64,000 nucleotides of DNA from Sphingomonas kyeonggiensis (GCF_030812785.1 NZ_JAUSTJ010000002.1:682001-746000); one strand, 5' to 3'; counted from the first letter of the stretch, positions 52,681-61,257 are shown. Program-made: numbers and translations. The notes: a model not told the origin generated them from the sequence alone.

Positions 52681-53766
52681 TCAGGCGAACAGCTTCGCCC
52701 AGCCGCGCTTAACGCGCTCGCGCCAGTGGCCGCGGTGATAGGCGTCCGACGCCAGCAGCGGCATGACCGAGCCCGCTTCCGCGAACACCATCTGCTCGAT
52801 GCCGGTGTTGACCTTGCCCCACGAGGCGGCCTCCTGGAGGGTCGAGGACGAGCAGGCGCCGTCGCGCACGTCGGCGACGGTGATCTGCACGGCGTACTTG
52901 TGCACCTCGACATCGTCATGGCCGAGGATCTCGGCGCAGACGACGGTGTCCTGGATGAAGTTCTTCGGCACGCCGCCGCCGATCATCAGCAGGCCGGTGG
53001 TGCCCGCCTGGATCTTGATCTCGGTCAGCTCGCGGAAATCGGCGATGGCGTCGAGCAGCAGATAGGGCTTGCCTTCCTTGGCACGGTCGACCTGGTGCTT
53101 GACTAGGCCGAAGCCGGCCGACGAGTCGACGAACGCCGGGCAGAAGATCGGCACGTCATGCTCATAGGCGAGCTTGACCAGGCTGTTGTCCTTCTTGCCA
53201 TGCTCGACGAGATACTTGCCCATCTCGCGGATGAAGGCGCGCGACGAATAGGCCTTGGGCTCGAGCGTCTCGGCGATCTCGAAGATCGTGTGGTCGACGT
53301 TCTGGAGCGCTTCCTCGTCGATATAGGTGTCGTAGATGCGGTCGATGTAGAGCGAGCGCAGCGTGTCGTCGTCGGGAATCTCGAGCGCCTGATAGTGCTT
53401 GTGGCCAAGGCCCTCGAAGAAATCCATGTCGACGATGGTGGCGCCGGTGGCGACGATCACGTCGACCATGTTGTTGCGCACCAGCTCGGCATAGAGATCC
53501 ATGCAGCCGCCGGCCGAAGTCGAGCCGGCGATCACCAGGACGACGGTGCAGTCCTTGTCGGCCAGCATCTCGTTGTAGATCTTGGTGGCGCGGCCGAGGT
53601 CGCGGCTGGTGAAGCTCATGTCCGCCATCGCGTCGACGATCGGACGCGCATCGAACGACGTGATGTCGATGTGCTTGACCTGCTTCGACAGCAGTTCCGC
53701 CTTGCGGGTGTCGTTGATCGGGGCGTTGGCGCTCGCCTGCTTGTTGAGCGTGTTGGTGTCGGTCAT
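52681..53766 (-). CDS. Deoxyhypusine synthase-like enzyme, likely polyamine (homospermidine) synthase
   Basis: The 361-residue protein has the deoxyhypusine synthase fold, with SGSTSAGG-like IAGSTSAGGCMDLYAEL, PIFCPAFVDSSAGF, and the active-site lysine Lys318 in EAASWGKVNT. Bacteria lack the eIF5A target, so this family is thought to use a small amine acceptor such as putrescine instead, giving homospermidine with NAD. This is inference from family work, not visible in the sequence. The neighbour upstream on the same strand is an ornithine decarboxylase-like gene, which would supply the putrescine. GGGAGAAA lies before the ATG. Confidence 0.85.
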   Translation of the reverse strand: MTDTNTLNKQASANAPINDTRKAELLSKQVKHIDITSFDARPIVDAMADMSFTSRDLGRATKIYNEMLADKDCTVVLVIAGSTSAGGCMDLYAELVRNNMVDVIVATGATIVDMDFFEGLGHKHYQALEIPDDDTLRSLYIDRIYDTYIDEEALQNVDHTIFEIAETLEPKAYSSRAFIREMGKYLVEHGKKDNSLVKLAYEHDVPIFCPAFVDSSAGFGLVKHQVDRAKEGKPYLLLDAIADFRELTEIKIQAGTTGLLMIGGGVPKNFIQDTVVCAEILGHDDVEVHKYAVQITVADVRDGACSSSTLQEAASWGKVNTGIEQMVFAEAGSVMPLLASDAYHRGHWRERVKRGWAKLFA

Positions 53767-53831
53767 GGGGTTTCTCCCATCTTCTTGGCCGCCGTCATTT
53801 CGAAAAGGGGACGCGGAAACCCAAAGCATTC

Positions 53832-53910
53832 GTCACCCCGGCCCTGAGCCGGGGTCCCGCTTGCTGGCGCCTGTAAAGGCAGCGGGACCCCGGCTCAAGG
53901 CCGGGGTGAC
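53832..53910. repeat. Palindromic repeat element, type A copy 4 (short form)
   Basis: The arms carry ccccggccctgagccgggg and a complementary right arm with outer gtcacc and ggtgac, but the loop is shorter than in the 105-base copies. It lies between the two polyamine genes, in the gap of their leftward pair. Confidence 0.85.
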
Positions 53911-53931
53911 GAGGTAGTAGCGTGCGTTGCG

Positions 53932-55173
53932 TTACAGCTTGACGACGTTCCAGGCCGGCTGGCGTTCCGTGAGCTCGACATACATCGAGGCCATCGGTTC
54001 GTCCGCCACGACAACGGTCGCGTCGGTGCCGAAGCCGTTGAACGCAGTGCGCATCGCCGAGCCATAGGCGCCGAGCATGCCGATCTCGAAATAGTCGCCC
54101 GCACGGGTATCCGCCGGCAGAAGGAACGGGCCCTTCATGTAATCGAGATCGTCGCAGGTCGGGCCGTAGAAGCTGAACTCGACGTCCTTGGCGTTCGATT
54201 CCGGCTCGCGCAGCAGCTCGACCGGGAACTTCCAGTCGATATGCGCGGCGTCGAACAGCGCGCCATAGGCACCGTCGTTGATGTACAGTTCGGCGCCACG
54301 GCGACGCTCCACGCGCACCACGATCGAGCTGTACTCGGCGCACAGCGCGCGGCCCGGCTCGGCCCAGAGCTCGGCCGAATAGGAAACCGGCAGGCTCTCG
54401 AACGCGCGGTGGATCGTCTCGAAATAGGCTTCGAGCGGCGGCGGGGTCATGCCCGGATAGACCGAGGGGAAGCCGCCGCCGACGTCGATGACGTCGACGG
54501 TGACGGCCGACTCGACGATCGCCGCACGCACGCGCTCCATCGCATTGGCATAGGCGTCCGGCGACATCGCCTGCGACCCGACATGGAAGCAGATGCCCAG
54601 CGCGTCGGCGACCTGGCGGGTCTCGAACAGCAGCTTGGCGGCTTCACCCGGGCCGGCGCCGAACTTCGACGCGAGGCTCAGCTTCGAATGCTCCGACGAG
54701 ACGCGCAGGCGCACGCAGAGCGTCAGGTCGCTCGCGGGCACGCCGTCGCGGCTGGTGGCGCGGACGATCTTCTCCAGCTCTTCGAGGCTGTCGAGCGAGA
54801 AGGTGCGGACACCATGCGTGAAGTACGCCTCTTCGATTGCTTCCTCGGCCTTGACCGGGTGCATGAAGCAGAGCGTGGCTTCGGGCAGCGTGCGCGCGAC
54901 CAGGCGAACTTCGCCGATCGACGCCACGTCATAGGTGGTGATGCCGTTTTCCCACAGGATCTGCAGCAGTTCGGGCGAAGGATTCGCTTTCACGGCATAC
55001 ATTGCCTTGCCCGGGAACTTCTCGACGAAGAACCGAGCGGCCCGTGCCGCGGCGTGCGGACGGACGAGCGTGACCGGCTGAACCGGACCCTGCTTAGCGA
55101 TGTCGATGCCGGTCACGGAGGAGCCGGCGGTCGAGAGGGGCGCTAACCCCAGCGCGCGATGATGCTTGTGCAA
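53932..55173 (-). CDS. Ornithine decarboxylase-like PLP enzyme (fold type III)
   Basis: The 413-residue enzyme should decarboxylate ornithine (or lysine) to give putrescine (or cadaverine). PLP Lys62 lies in AMYAVKANPSPELL. Further features are HVGSQAMSPDAY, DVIDVGGGFPS, AEPGRALCA, and the catalytic Cys340 in GPTCDDLDYM, which marks eukaryotic-type ODC. The start is TTG at 55173, with GGAGG nine bases before. The deoxyhypusine synthase-like gene follows on the same strand after 165 bases that hold a repeat. The IlvA-like gene is divergent. Confidence 0.93.
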   Translation of the reverse strand: MHKHHRALGLAPLSTAGSSVTGIDIAKQGPVQPVTLVRPHAAARAARFFVEKFPGKAMYAVKANPSPELLQILWENGITTYDVASIGEVRLVARTLPEATLCFMHPVKAEEAIEEAYFTHGVRTFSLDSLEELEKIVRATSRDGVPASDLTLCVRLRVSSEHSKLSLASKFGAGPGEAAKLLFETRQVADALGICFHVGSQAMSPDAYANAMERVRAAIVESAVTVDVIDVGGGFPSVYPGMTPPPLEAYFETIHRAFESLPVSYSAELWAEPGRALCAEYSSIVVRVERRRGAELYINDGAYGALFDAAHIDWKFPVELLREPESNAKDVEFSFYGPTCDDLDYMKGPFLLPADTRAGDYFEIGMLGAYGSAMRTAFNGFGTDATVVVADEPMASMYVELTERQPAWNVVKL

Positions 55174-55324
55174 CTCAAGGGACCTCCAAGTGCCTTACGG
55201 CGATCGTTGACAAAAGCTGCCTTGCGGTTGGAAGTCCCATGGGGCAGCGGAAGGCGGCACATAAGGACGTCGGTCCCCTGTGTAAAGCGATTCGAGGTCC
55301 GGAAATTTACGGCGGGGGTGAAGT

Positions 55325-56293
55325 GTGACGATTGTGCGACAGCCGACTCGGGCGGGGGTGCGGGACGCCGCTGCGAAGATCGCCAGCATCCTGCCGCAAA
55401 CCCCTATGTTCGTTCATGAAATTCACGGCGTGCCGGTGTGCTTCAAGGCCGAGTGCCTGCAGCCGATCGGGGCGTTCAAGATCCGCGGCGCCTGGCATCG
55501 ACTCACCGCGCTGGACGACGAGGTGCGCGAGCGGGGCGTGGTCGCCTTCTCCTCGGGCAACCACGCGCAGGGAGTCGCCTGGGCAGCGAAGAAGCTCGGT
55601 ATCCCCGCGGTGATCGTGATGCCGGCGGATGCTCCCAAGGTGAAGCGCGACGCCACGCTGGCGATGGGCGCGGAAATCGTCTCCTATGACCGCGCGACCG
55701 AGAGCCGCGAGAAGATCGCCGCGCATCTGGCCCATGCCCGCGGTGCGACGCTGGTGCCGAGCTTCGACGATCCCTGGATCATCGAGGGGCAGGGCAGCGC
55801 CGGGATCGAGGCGATGACCCAGATCGTCGAGGCGCGGCTGCCCGATCCGCTGAACGTGCTCGTGCCGTGCGGCGGCGGCGGGCTGGCTTCGGGCATCGCG
55901 CTGGCGCTGCCCGACGCGGAGATCGTCACGGTCGAGCCCGAGGGCTGGGACGATATGCGCCGCAGCCTGGAGGCGGGGTGGATCGAGCCGGTGGGCGAGA
56001 ACCCGCCGCCGACCGCTTGCGATGCGCTGCAGACCACCCGCGTCTCGCCACTGACCTTCGACGTGCTCTCGCGGCGGGGCGCCACCGGCCTGGCGGTGAG
56101 CGAGGCGGAGATCCGCACGGCACAGCGCTGGGCCGCGGCCAAGCTGCACGTGGTGGTGGAGCCGGGCGGTGCGGTGGCGCTGGCCGCTCTGCTCGCGGGC
56201 AAGGTCGATTTCAGGCCGGGCTTGCTCGTCCTGCTTTCCGGAGGCAATGCCGATCCCGATGCCTATGCCCAAGTCCTTTCCGGGAAAGACTGA
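55325..56293 (+). CDS. Threonine/serine dehydratase-like PLP enzyme
   Basis: The 322-residue protein belongs to the fold type II PLP family with threonine dehydratase. PLP Lys lies in GAFKIRGAWHRL, the phosphate loop is CGGGGLASGIA, and SSGNHAQGVAWAA is the substrate loop. It lacks the C-terminal ACT regulatory domain of biosynthetic IlvA, so it fits the short catabolic type, or serine racemase-like enzymes. The GTG at 55325 begins the conserved domain. It may be transcribed with the two small membrane protein genes that follow by four and zero bases. Confidence 0.9.
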   Translation: MTIVRQPTRAGVRDAAAKIASILPQTPMFVHEIHGVPVCFKAECLQPIGAFKIRGAWHRLTALDDEVRERGVVAFSSGNHAQGVAWAAKKLGIPAVIVMPADAPKVKRDATLAMGAEIVSYDRATESREKIAAHLAHARGATLVPSFDDPWIIEGQGSAGIEAMTQIVEARLPDPLNVLVPCGGGGLASGIALALPDAEIVTVEPEGWDDMRRSLEAGWIEPVGENPPPTACDALQTTRVSPLTFDVLSRRGATGLAVSEAEIRTAQRWAAAKLHVVVEPGGAVALAALLAGKVDFRPGLLVLLSGGNADPDAYAQVLSGKD

Positions 56294-56297
56294 CCCG

Positions 56298-56474
56298 GTG
56301 GCGAACCGCTTTGGAGCCGTGATCGCGAACGTGATGAGCGTTGGCGCGCGCGCGCTAGGCTATTTCCTCTGGGGCGTGCTGCGCATCGTATATCGCGGCG
56401 ACCTCAAGATGATCGCGCTGTTCGGCGGCGTGATCGGAGCGATCGCGCTGGTCATCTGGCTGATCGCGCGCTGA
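56298..56474 (+). CDS. Small membrane protein, 58 residues
   Basis: The product MANRFGAVIANVMSVGARAL continues into a short basic loop and ends with one strongly hydrophobic helix (LFGGVIGAIALVIWLIAR). It has one or two membrane segments and no known family. The GTG start is four bases after the dehydratase stop and its TGA shares a base with the next ATG (TGATG), so it is packed as a real gene. A role with the neighbours cannot be told. Confidence 0.6.
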   Translation: MANRFGAVIANVMSVGARALGYFLWGVLRIVYRGDLKMIALFGGVIGAIALVIWLIAR

Positions 56475-56641
56475 TGCCCGATCCCGGCCTCGAGCCGCTC
56501 TGGCTGAGCATCGCGGTGCTGGCGACGGGCGCACTGGTCTGGGGCGGGTGGAAGCAGTTCCGCGCGGACCGGACCAAGGCGATCCTGATGTGGGTCTGCG
56601 CGGTGGTGATCCTGGGCAACCTGCTGGTGCTGCGGATCTGA
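56474..56641 (+). CDS. Small membrane protein, 55 residues
   Basis: The product reads MPDPGLEPLWLSIAVLATGA, then GGWKQFRADRTKAILMW and VCAVVILGNLLVLRI. Two hydrophobic helices are separated by a basic loop (residues about 24-36), so both ends may lie on the same side. Its ATG shares one base with the stop of the 58-residue gene. It is too short for most gene finders. No family is known to me. Tight packing supports it as a coding gene. Confidence 0.62.
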   Translation: MPDPGLEPLWLSIAVLATGALVWGGWKQFRADRTKAILMWVCAVVILGNLLVLRI

Positions 56642-56730
56642 TCCGGCTGCGACATCTCGTTACACAAGATCGTTGGACGCACTGCCTGCCCCCCACTTAT
56701 CCTCGCGGCATCGGTTCGAGGAGGTGTGCG

Positions 56731-57573
56731 ATGCGCAAGACCCTGATCCTGCTTCCGTTGCTGCTCGCCGCCACCCCGGCGCTGGCGCAGTCCTCGCCGG
56801 CGCGCGAGATCGCCTATGGCACGGCGCAGCTCCAGAAGCTCGATTTCCACAAGGGCACGAAGGCCGCTGCGCCGCTGCTGGTGTTCGTTCATGGCGGCGG
56901 GTGGAAGCGGGGCGACAAGGGCAATGCCACCGGCGCAGAGAAGGTCGCGCATTTCACCGGGCGGGGCTTCGCCTTTGCCAGCATCAACTACCGGCTGGTG
57001 CCCGGCGCGACGGTGGAGGAACAGGCGCAGGATGTTGCCGACGCACTCGGCTATCTGGTGAAGCGTGCTCGCGAGCTGGGCGTGGATCCCGGCAAGGTCG
57101 TGCTGATGGGGCATAGCGCCGGCGCGCATCTGGCCGCGCTGGTCGCCACCGATCCCGCCTATCTGCGCAGGGCCGGCTGGAGCCTGGACAAGATCGCTGG
57201 AGTCGTGCTGCTCGACGGTGCGGCCTATGACGTGCCCGCGCAGATCGCCGACGGCCCGCGGATCATGGGCGATACCTATCAAGCTGCATTCGGCAACGAT
57301 CCCGCGCGCCAGCGGGCACTCTCGCCGACGTTGCAGGTTGCTGCACCCAACGCACGGGACTTCTTGATCCTGCATGTGCAGCGCGAGGACGGCACCCGCC
57401 AGTCCCAAGCGCTGGGCCGTGCGCTCGAGGCGGCGGGCGCGCATGTGACGGTGCAGGGCCTAGAGGGCCGGGGGCTGCGCGGCCACATGCAGATCAATCG
57501 CCAGCTGGGGGACCCCGGCTACCCGGCGACGGCGGTGGTGGATCGCTGGATAGACGGGGTGCTGGCGCGCTGA
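56731..57573 (+). CDS. Secreted alpha/beta hydrolase
   Basis: The 280-residue protein has a signal peptide (RKTLILLPLLLAATPALAQ) and an esterase/lipase-type fold. The oxyanion HGGGW lies in LVFVHGGGWKRGD, and the nucleophile elbow is GHSAG in VVLMGHSAGAHLAAL. The Asp follows in VVLLDGAAYD or later, and a His in GLRGHMQI near the end. It resembles carboxylesterases of the BD-FAE or kynurenine formamidase type. Substrate unknown. GAGGAGG lies before the ATG at 56731, so the longer upstream reading is rejected. Confidence 0.88.
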   Translation: MRKTLILLPLLLAATPALAQSSPAREIAYGTAQLQKLDFHKGTKAAAPLLVFVHGGGWKRGDKGNATGAEKVAHFTGRGFAFASINYRLVPGATVEEQAQDVADALGYLVKRARELGVDPGKVVLMGHSAGAHLAALVATDPAYLRRAGWSLDKIAGVVLLDGAAYDVPAQIADGPRIMGDTYQAAFGNDPARQRALSPTLQVAAPNARDFLILHVQREDGTRQSQALGRALEAAGAHVTVQGLEGRGLRGHMQINRQLGDPGYPATAVVDRWIDGVLAR

Positions 57574-57602
57574 GCATTGGCGTGGCGCGCACGAGCCCCT
57601 AG

Positions 57603-57818
57603 ATGAGCGCTATGTCGCTTATCGCCGAACTCCATTACGACGCGTCCGACTTCGACGTGATACGCCCGGGCACCCATGTCGTCTGCGCCGTCAGCGGCGA
57701 GCCCATCCCGCTCGACCAGCTCAAATATTGGAGCGCCAAGTTCCAGGAAGCCTATCGCGGTGCGCATGAGGCGACTGCCGCCATCCTGGCAGGCGGGGCG
57801 AAGAATCTGAAGAAATAG
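57603..57818 (+). CDS. DUF2093 domain protein
   Basis: The 71-residue protein has the DUF2093 sequence, typical of alphaproteobacteria, including LHYDASDFDVIRPGTHVVCAV, GEPIPLDQLKYWS and QEAYRGAHEA. Its role is unknown. It lacks a signal peptide and membrane segments. Two start codons are possible (57603 and 57612). It lies between two hydrolase genes and is followed by a repeat. Confidence 0.85.
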   Translation: MSAMSLIAELHYDASDFDVIRPGTHVVCAVSGEPIPLDQLKYWSAKFQEAYRGAHEATAAILAGGAKNLKK

Positions 57819-57871
57819 GCGGTGGTTTCGCTACAGCCATCCGGCCCCATGGCTGTAGTCCCGCCCCTAAT

Positions 57872-57955
57872 CCGTCATCCCGGCGAAAGCCGGGATCTCA
57901 TGCGGTTCCTTCCCCGCGCCCTCGCCTGAGATCCCGGCTTTCGCCGGGATGACGG
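57872..57955. repeat. Palindromic repeat element, type E
   Basis: The left arm carries cgtcatcccggcgaaagccg and the right arm its complement, ending gatgacgg. It is close to type C in loop and outer bases but has a different stem base. It lies between convergent genes and may act as a terminator. Confidence 0.85.
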
Positions 57956-58009
57956 GTGGTTGGGATGACGGAAATGGAACGACGGGTAGTCTGTCGCGCC
58001 TGGTTGACC

Positions 58010-58666
58010 TCAGCGGATCGGCGAGTTGGGGTCGAGCCGCATGTCCAGATACTTGTCCACGCTCTTCATCAGGTCGTCCATTTCGTTCTCGAAGAAATGG
58101 TTCGCGCCCGGGATGGTGTCGTGGTGGATGGTGATGTGCTTCTGGGTGCGCAGCTTGTCGACCAGCTTCTGCACGGCGCCCGGCGTCACCACTTCATCCT
58201 GCTCGCCCTGGATGATGATGCCCGAGGACGGGCAGGGGGCGAGGAAGGTGAAGTCGAACATGTTGGCCGGCGGGGCGACCGAGATGAAGCCGCGGATTTC
58301 CGGGCGGCGCATCAGCAGCTGCATGCCGATCCAGGCGCCGAAGCCGAAGCCGGCGACCCAGGTCGAGCTCGCTTCCGGGTGGAAGCTCTGCACCCAGTCG
58401 AGCGCCGAGGCGGCGTCGGACAGTTCGCCGATGCCATTGTCGAACGTGCCCTGGCTCTTGCCGACACCGCGGAAGTTGAAGCGGAGCGTCGCGAAGCCGC
58501 GGCGCTGGAAGGTCTTGTAGAGCTCCTGGACGATGCGGTTGTTCATCGTGCCGCCCGCATTGGGATGCGGGTGGAGGATCATGGCGACCGGCGCGCGCGG
58601 CTTGGGCGCGGGGGCGAAACGGCCTTCGAGGCGGCCTTCGGGGCCGGGGAAGATGACTTCGGGCAA
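58010..58666 (-). CDS. Alpha/beta hydrolase, COG2945-like
   Basis: The 218-residue protein is a cytoplasmic alpha/beta hydrolase with LHPHPNAGGTMNNR near the start, FNFRGVGKSQGTFDNG, and an elbow G-F-G-F-G in WVAGFGFGAWIGM where the nucleophile Ser is replaced by Phe. IIIQGEQDEVV holds the expected Asp and PGANHFF the His. A missing nucleophile serine is a known trait of this COG2945 branch, so activity is uncertain. The start TTG at 58666 has agggacc upstream. The gene is divergent from the cysteine desulfurase operon. Confidence 0.85.
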   Translation of the reverse strand: MPEVIFPGPEGRLEGRFAPAPKPRAPVAMILHPHPNAGGTMNNRIVQELYKTFQRRGFATLRFNFRGVGKSQGTFDNGIGELSDAASALDWVQSFHPEASSTWVAGFGFGAWIGMQLLMRRPEIRGFISVAPPANMFDFTFLAPCPSSGIIIQGEQDEVVTPGAVQKLVDKLRTQKHITIHHDTIPGANHFFENEMDDLMKSVDKYLDMRLDPNSPIR

Positions 58667-58763
58667 GGCAGGTCCCTGTAGAATTGGAGGCGCGCAGTGG
58701 AGCGCGGTGAGTTGGGCGCTATATAGGCACCGCACCGTCTTACGCAATTATTACGAGAGCAAC

Positions 58764-59840
58764 TTGCCCGATCGCATCTATCTCGATCACGCCGCGACCA
58801 CGCCGATGCTGCCGGAAGCCCTTGCGGCCGTGGAGACGGGGATGCGGCACTGGGCCAATCCCAGCTCGCCCCATGCCGAGGGGCGCGCCGCCCGCGCCGC
58901 GCTGGAAAAGGCGCGTTCCGACGTGGCCGCCGCCTATGGCTGGGCGCACGAGCTGATCTTCACCAGCGGCGCGAGCGAATCGCTGCACATGGCGCTGACC
59001 CGGTCGATGGCGCGGCGCCGGCTGATCAGCGCGGTCGAGCATGATTCGGTGCTGCGCCACGCCGAGGGCGCGCAGGTGCTGCCGGTGGATGCGGACGGCG
59101 TGCTCGACCTCGACGCGCTGCGTGCCGCGCTGGCGGACGGGCCGCGCACGCTGGTGGGCGTGCAATGGGCGAACAGCGAGACCGGCGTCCTCCAGCCGAT
59201 CGAGGCGATCGCGGAGATCGTGCGCGCGGCGGGCGGAATCCTGCTGGTCGATGCGGCGCAGATGCCGGCACGGGCATCGGCGGCGGTGCTGCGCCATGCC
59301 GACCTGGTCGCGGTATCGGCGCACAAGCGTGGCGGCCCGCCGGGGATCGGCGCGCTGCTGGTCCGCGACTTCGGCACGCTGCTGCCGATGGGCGGTCAGG
59401 AAAAGGGCTATCGCGCGGGGACCGAGAACCTGCCCGGCGCGCTCGGCTATGCCGCCGCCGTGTCGGCGCCGGAGGAACTGGCGCCGATGGCGGCGCTGCG
59501 CGCCCGGCTCGAGGCGGTGATCCTGGCGGAGGGCGGCGAAGTCGTCGGGGCGGGCACCTCGCGCAGCCCGCTGATCGGGGCGTACCGGATGCCGGGCGTG
59601 TCGTCCGCTGCGCAACTGATCCGCTTCGACATGGCCGGCATCTCGATTTCGGCGGGCAGCGCCTGCTCCTCGGGGAGCATGCGGCCCAGCCATGTGCTGA
59701 CCGCGATGGGCTGGCAGGAGCCGGCCTTGCGGGAGGTGGTGCGGGTGAGTTTCGGGCGCGGCACGACCGAAGCGGAGGTCGATGCCTTCACGACCCTCTG
59801 GCGCCGGATCGCGATCGAGGCCAGAAACAGGGCTGCATGA
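58764..59840 (+). CDS. Cysteine desulfurase, first of a tandem pair
   Basis: The 358-residue protein is a NifS/IscS-type PLP enzyme that takes sulfur from cysteine. It has the opening RIYLDHAATTPMLPEAL, the PLP lysine Lys188 in VSAHKRGGPP, and the catalytic cysteine Cys301 in SAGSACSSGSMRPSH. The start TTG 58764 has cgagagc upstream. The second cysteine desulfurase overlaps by four bases. The two proteins share the same motifs but differ in detail, so they are paralogs. No scaffold protein is encoded next to them. Confidence 0.92.
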   Translation: MPDRIYLDHAATTPMLPEALAAVETGMRHWANPSSPHAEGRAARAALEKARSDVAAAYGWAHELIFTSGASESLHMALTRSMARRRLISAVEHDSVLRHAEGAQVLPVDADGVLDLDALRAALADGPRTLVGVQWANSETGVLQPIEAIAEIVRAAGGILLVDAAQMPARASAAVLRHADLVAVSAHKRGGPPGIGALLVRDFGTLLPMGGQEKGYRAGTENLPGALGYAAAVSAPEELAPMAALRARLEAVILAEGGEVVGAGTSRSPLIGAYRMPGVSSAAQLIRFDMAGISISAGSACSSGSMRPSHVLTAMGWQEPALREVVRVSFGRGTTEAEVDAFTTLWRRIAIEARNRAA

Positions 59841-60928
59841 CCTATCTCGACTATCAGGCGACCACGCCGCTCGCTCCCGAGGCGCTGGCCGCGATGCTGC
59901 CGCTGCTGGAGGCCAACTTCGCCAATCCGCATTCCGCGCACGCCCCCGGTCGTGCGGCCAAGGCAGCGGTGGAAGTGGCGCGCGACGAGGTCGCCGGGCT
60001 GCTGCCGCCAGGGGGCAAGGTCAGCTTCACCAGCGGCGCGACCGAGGCGCTCAACTGGGCGATCAAGGGCAGCATGGGCGGGATCGTGACGATCGCGACC
60101 GAGCATGCCGCTGTGCTCGACACGGTCGCGGCGGAAGCGCGCAGGGGCCGGGAGGTGACCGTGCTGCCGGTAGGGCCAGAGGGGTTGGTCGACCTTGCTG
60201 CCGCGCGCGACGCGATCAAGCCGGGCGTCGGCCTTGTCGCCGCGATGCTGGTCAACAACGAGATCGGGGTGATCCAGCCGGTCGAGGAACTGGCGCATCT
60301 CGCCCACCAGGCCGGGGCGCTGTTCCTGTGCGATGCGGTGCAGGGCTATGGCCGGGTGCGCATGCCCGATGGCTGCGACCTGATCGCAGTCTCGGCGCAC
60401 AAGATTCATGGACCAAAGGGCGTCGGCGCACTGTGGATCCGCGACGGGGTGACGCTGGAGCCGCTGCTGCATGGCGGCGGGCAGGAGCCGGCCGGGCGCT
60501 CGGGCACGCTCTCGCCGGCGCTATGCGCGGGGTTCGGGGCGGCGGCGAAGCTCGCCAAACAGCGTTTCGGTGCCGACCATGCCCATGTCGAGCAGCTCTA
60601 CCGCGCGGCGCTGAGCCGGATCGCGGGCGACTGGGTGCTCAACGGCGCGCAGGACGACCGGTATCGCGGCAATCTCAACCTGCGCCATGACGGGCTCGAT
60701 GTCGCGCGGCTGATCTCGGACCTGCGCGACGTCGCCTTCTCCGCGGGCTCGGCCTGTGCGAGCGGATCGGGGCGGCCCAGCCATGTGCTGGCGGCGATCG
60801 GGCTGAGCGATGCCGAGGCGCGCTCCAGCATCCGTATCGGCTTTGGCCGCTACACCAGCGAGGACGAACTGCTCCACGCGATCGACCGGATCGTCGCCGC
60901 CGCCCGCGCGCAGAGTCGCGCCGCATGA
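59837..60928 (+). CDS. Cysteine desulfurase, second of a tandem pair
   Basis: The 363-residue enzyme also is NifS/IscS-like, with MTYLDYQATTPLAPEAL, Lys189 in VSAHKIHGPKG, and Cys307 in SAGSACASGSGRPSH. The ATG overlaps the first desulfurase stop as ATGA and the gene's stop overlaps the ferredoxin start. The pair may form a heterodimer or serve two sulfur acceptors; this is inference. The ferredoxin that follows suggests work in iron-sulfur cluster or thio-modification. Confidence 0.93.
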   Translation: MTYLDYQATTPLAPEALAAMLPLLEANFANPHSAHAPGRAAKAAVEVARDEVAGLLPPGGKVSFTSGATEALNWAIKGSMGGIVTIATEHAAVLDTVAAEARRGREVTVLPVGPEGLVDLAAARDAIKPGVGLVAAMLVNNEIGVIQPVEELAHLAHQAGALFLCDAVQGYGRVRMPDGCDLIAVSAHKIHGPKGVGALWIRDGVTLEPLLHGGGQEPAGRSGTLSPALCAGFGAAAKLAKQRFGADHAHVEQLYRAALSRIAGDWVLNGAQDDRYRGNLNLRHDGLDVARLISDLRDVAFSAGSACASGSGRPSHVLAAIGLSDAEARSSIRIGFGRYTSEDELLHAIDRIVAAARAQSRAA

Positions 60929-61257
60929 TCCGCGTCACCTTCGTCAGCGCCGACGGGATTTCGCACCAGGTGGAGGCCGAAGAAGGCCTGCGCCTGCTTG
61001 AAGTGGCGCAGAATGACGGTCAGCCGCTCGAGGGCACCTGCGAAGGGCAGATGGCCTGCTCGACCTGCCATGTGATCGTCGATCCCGAGCATTTCGCCCG
61101 GCTCCCCCGCGCGGCGGAGGAAGAGGAGGACATGCTCGACCTGGCAGTGGGCGCGGTGCGCACCAGCCGGCTCGCCTGCCAGATCCTGCTCACGCCCGAG
61201 CTGGACGGGCTCGTGGTGCGGATGCCCGCCGGGCACCGCGACATGCAGGGCCGCTAG
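60925..61257 (+). CDS. 2Fe-2S ferredoxin, adrenodoxin type
   Basis: The 110-residue protein has four cluster cysteines, Cys39, Cys45, Cys48 and Cys85, spaced C-x5-C-x2-C-x36-C as in ISC/adrenodoxin ferredoxins (TCEGQMACSTCHVIV, RLACQI). It passes single electrons in iron-sulfur assembly or to oxygenases. The ATG overlaps the second desulfurase stop, so the three genes form one operon. The last four bases overlap the convergent GNAT gene. Length is typical. Confidence 0.95.
   Translation: MIRVTFVSADGISHQVEAEEGLRLLEVAQNDGQPLEGTCEGQMACSTCHVIVDPEHFARLPRAAEEEEDMLDLAVGAVRTSRLACQILLTPELDGLVVRMPAGHRDMQGR

Noticed and set aside
968..57955. The repeats as a CRISPR array
   Set aside because: The copies are single, kilobases apart, inverted pairs with no spacer regularity and no cas genes.
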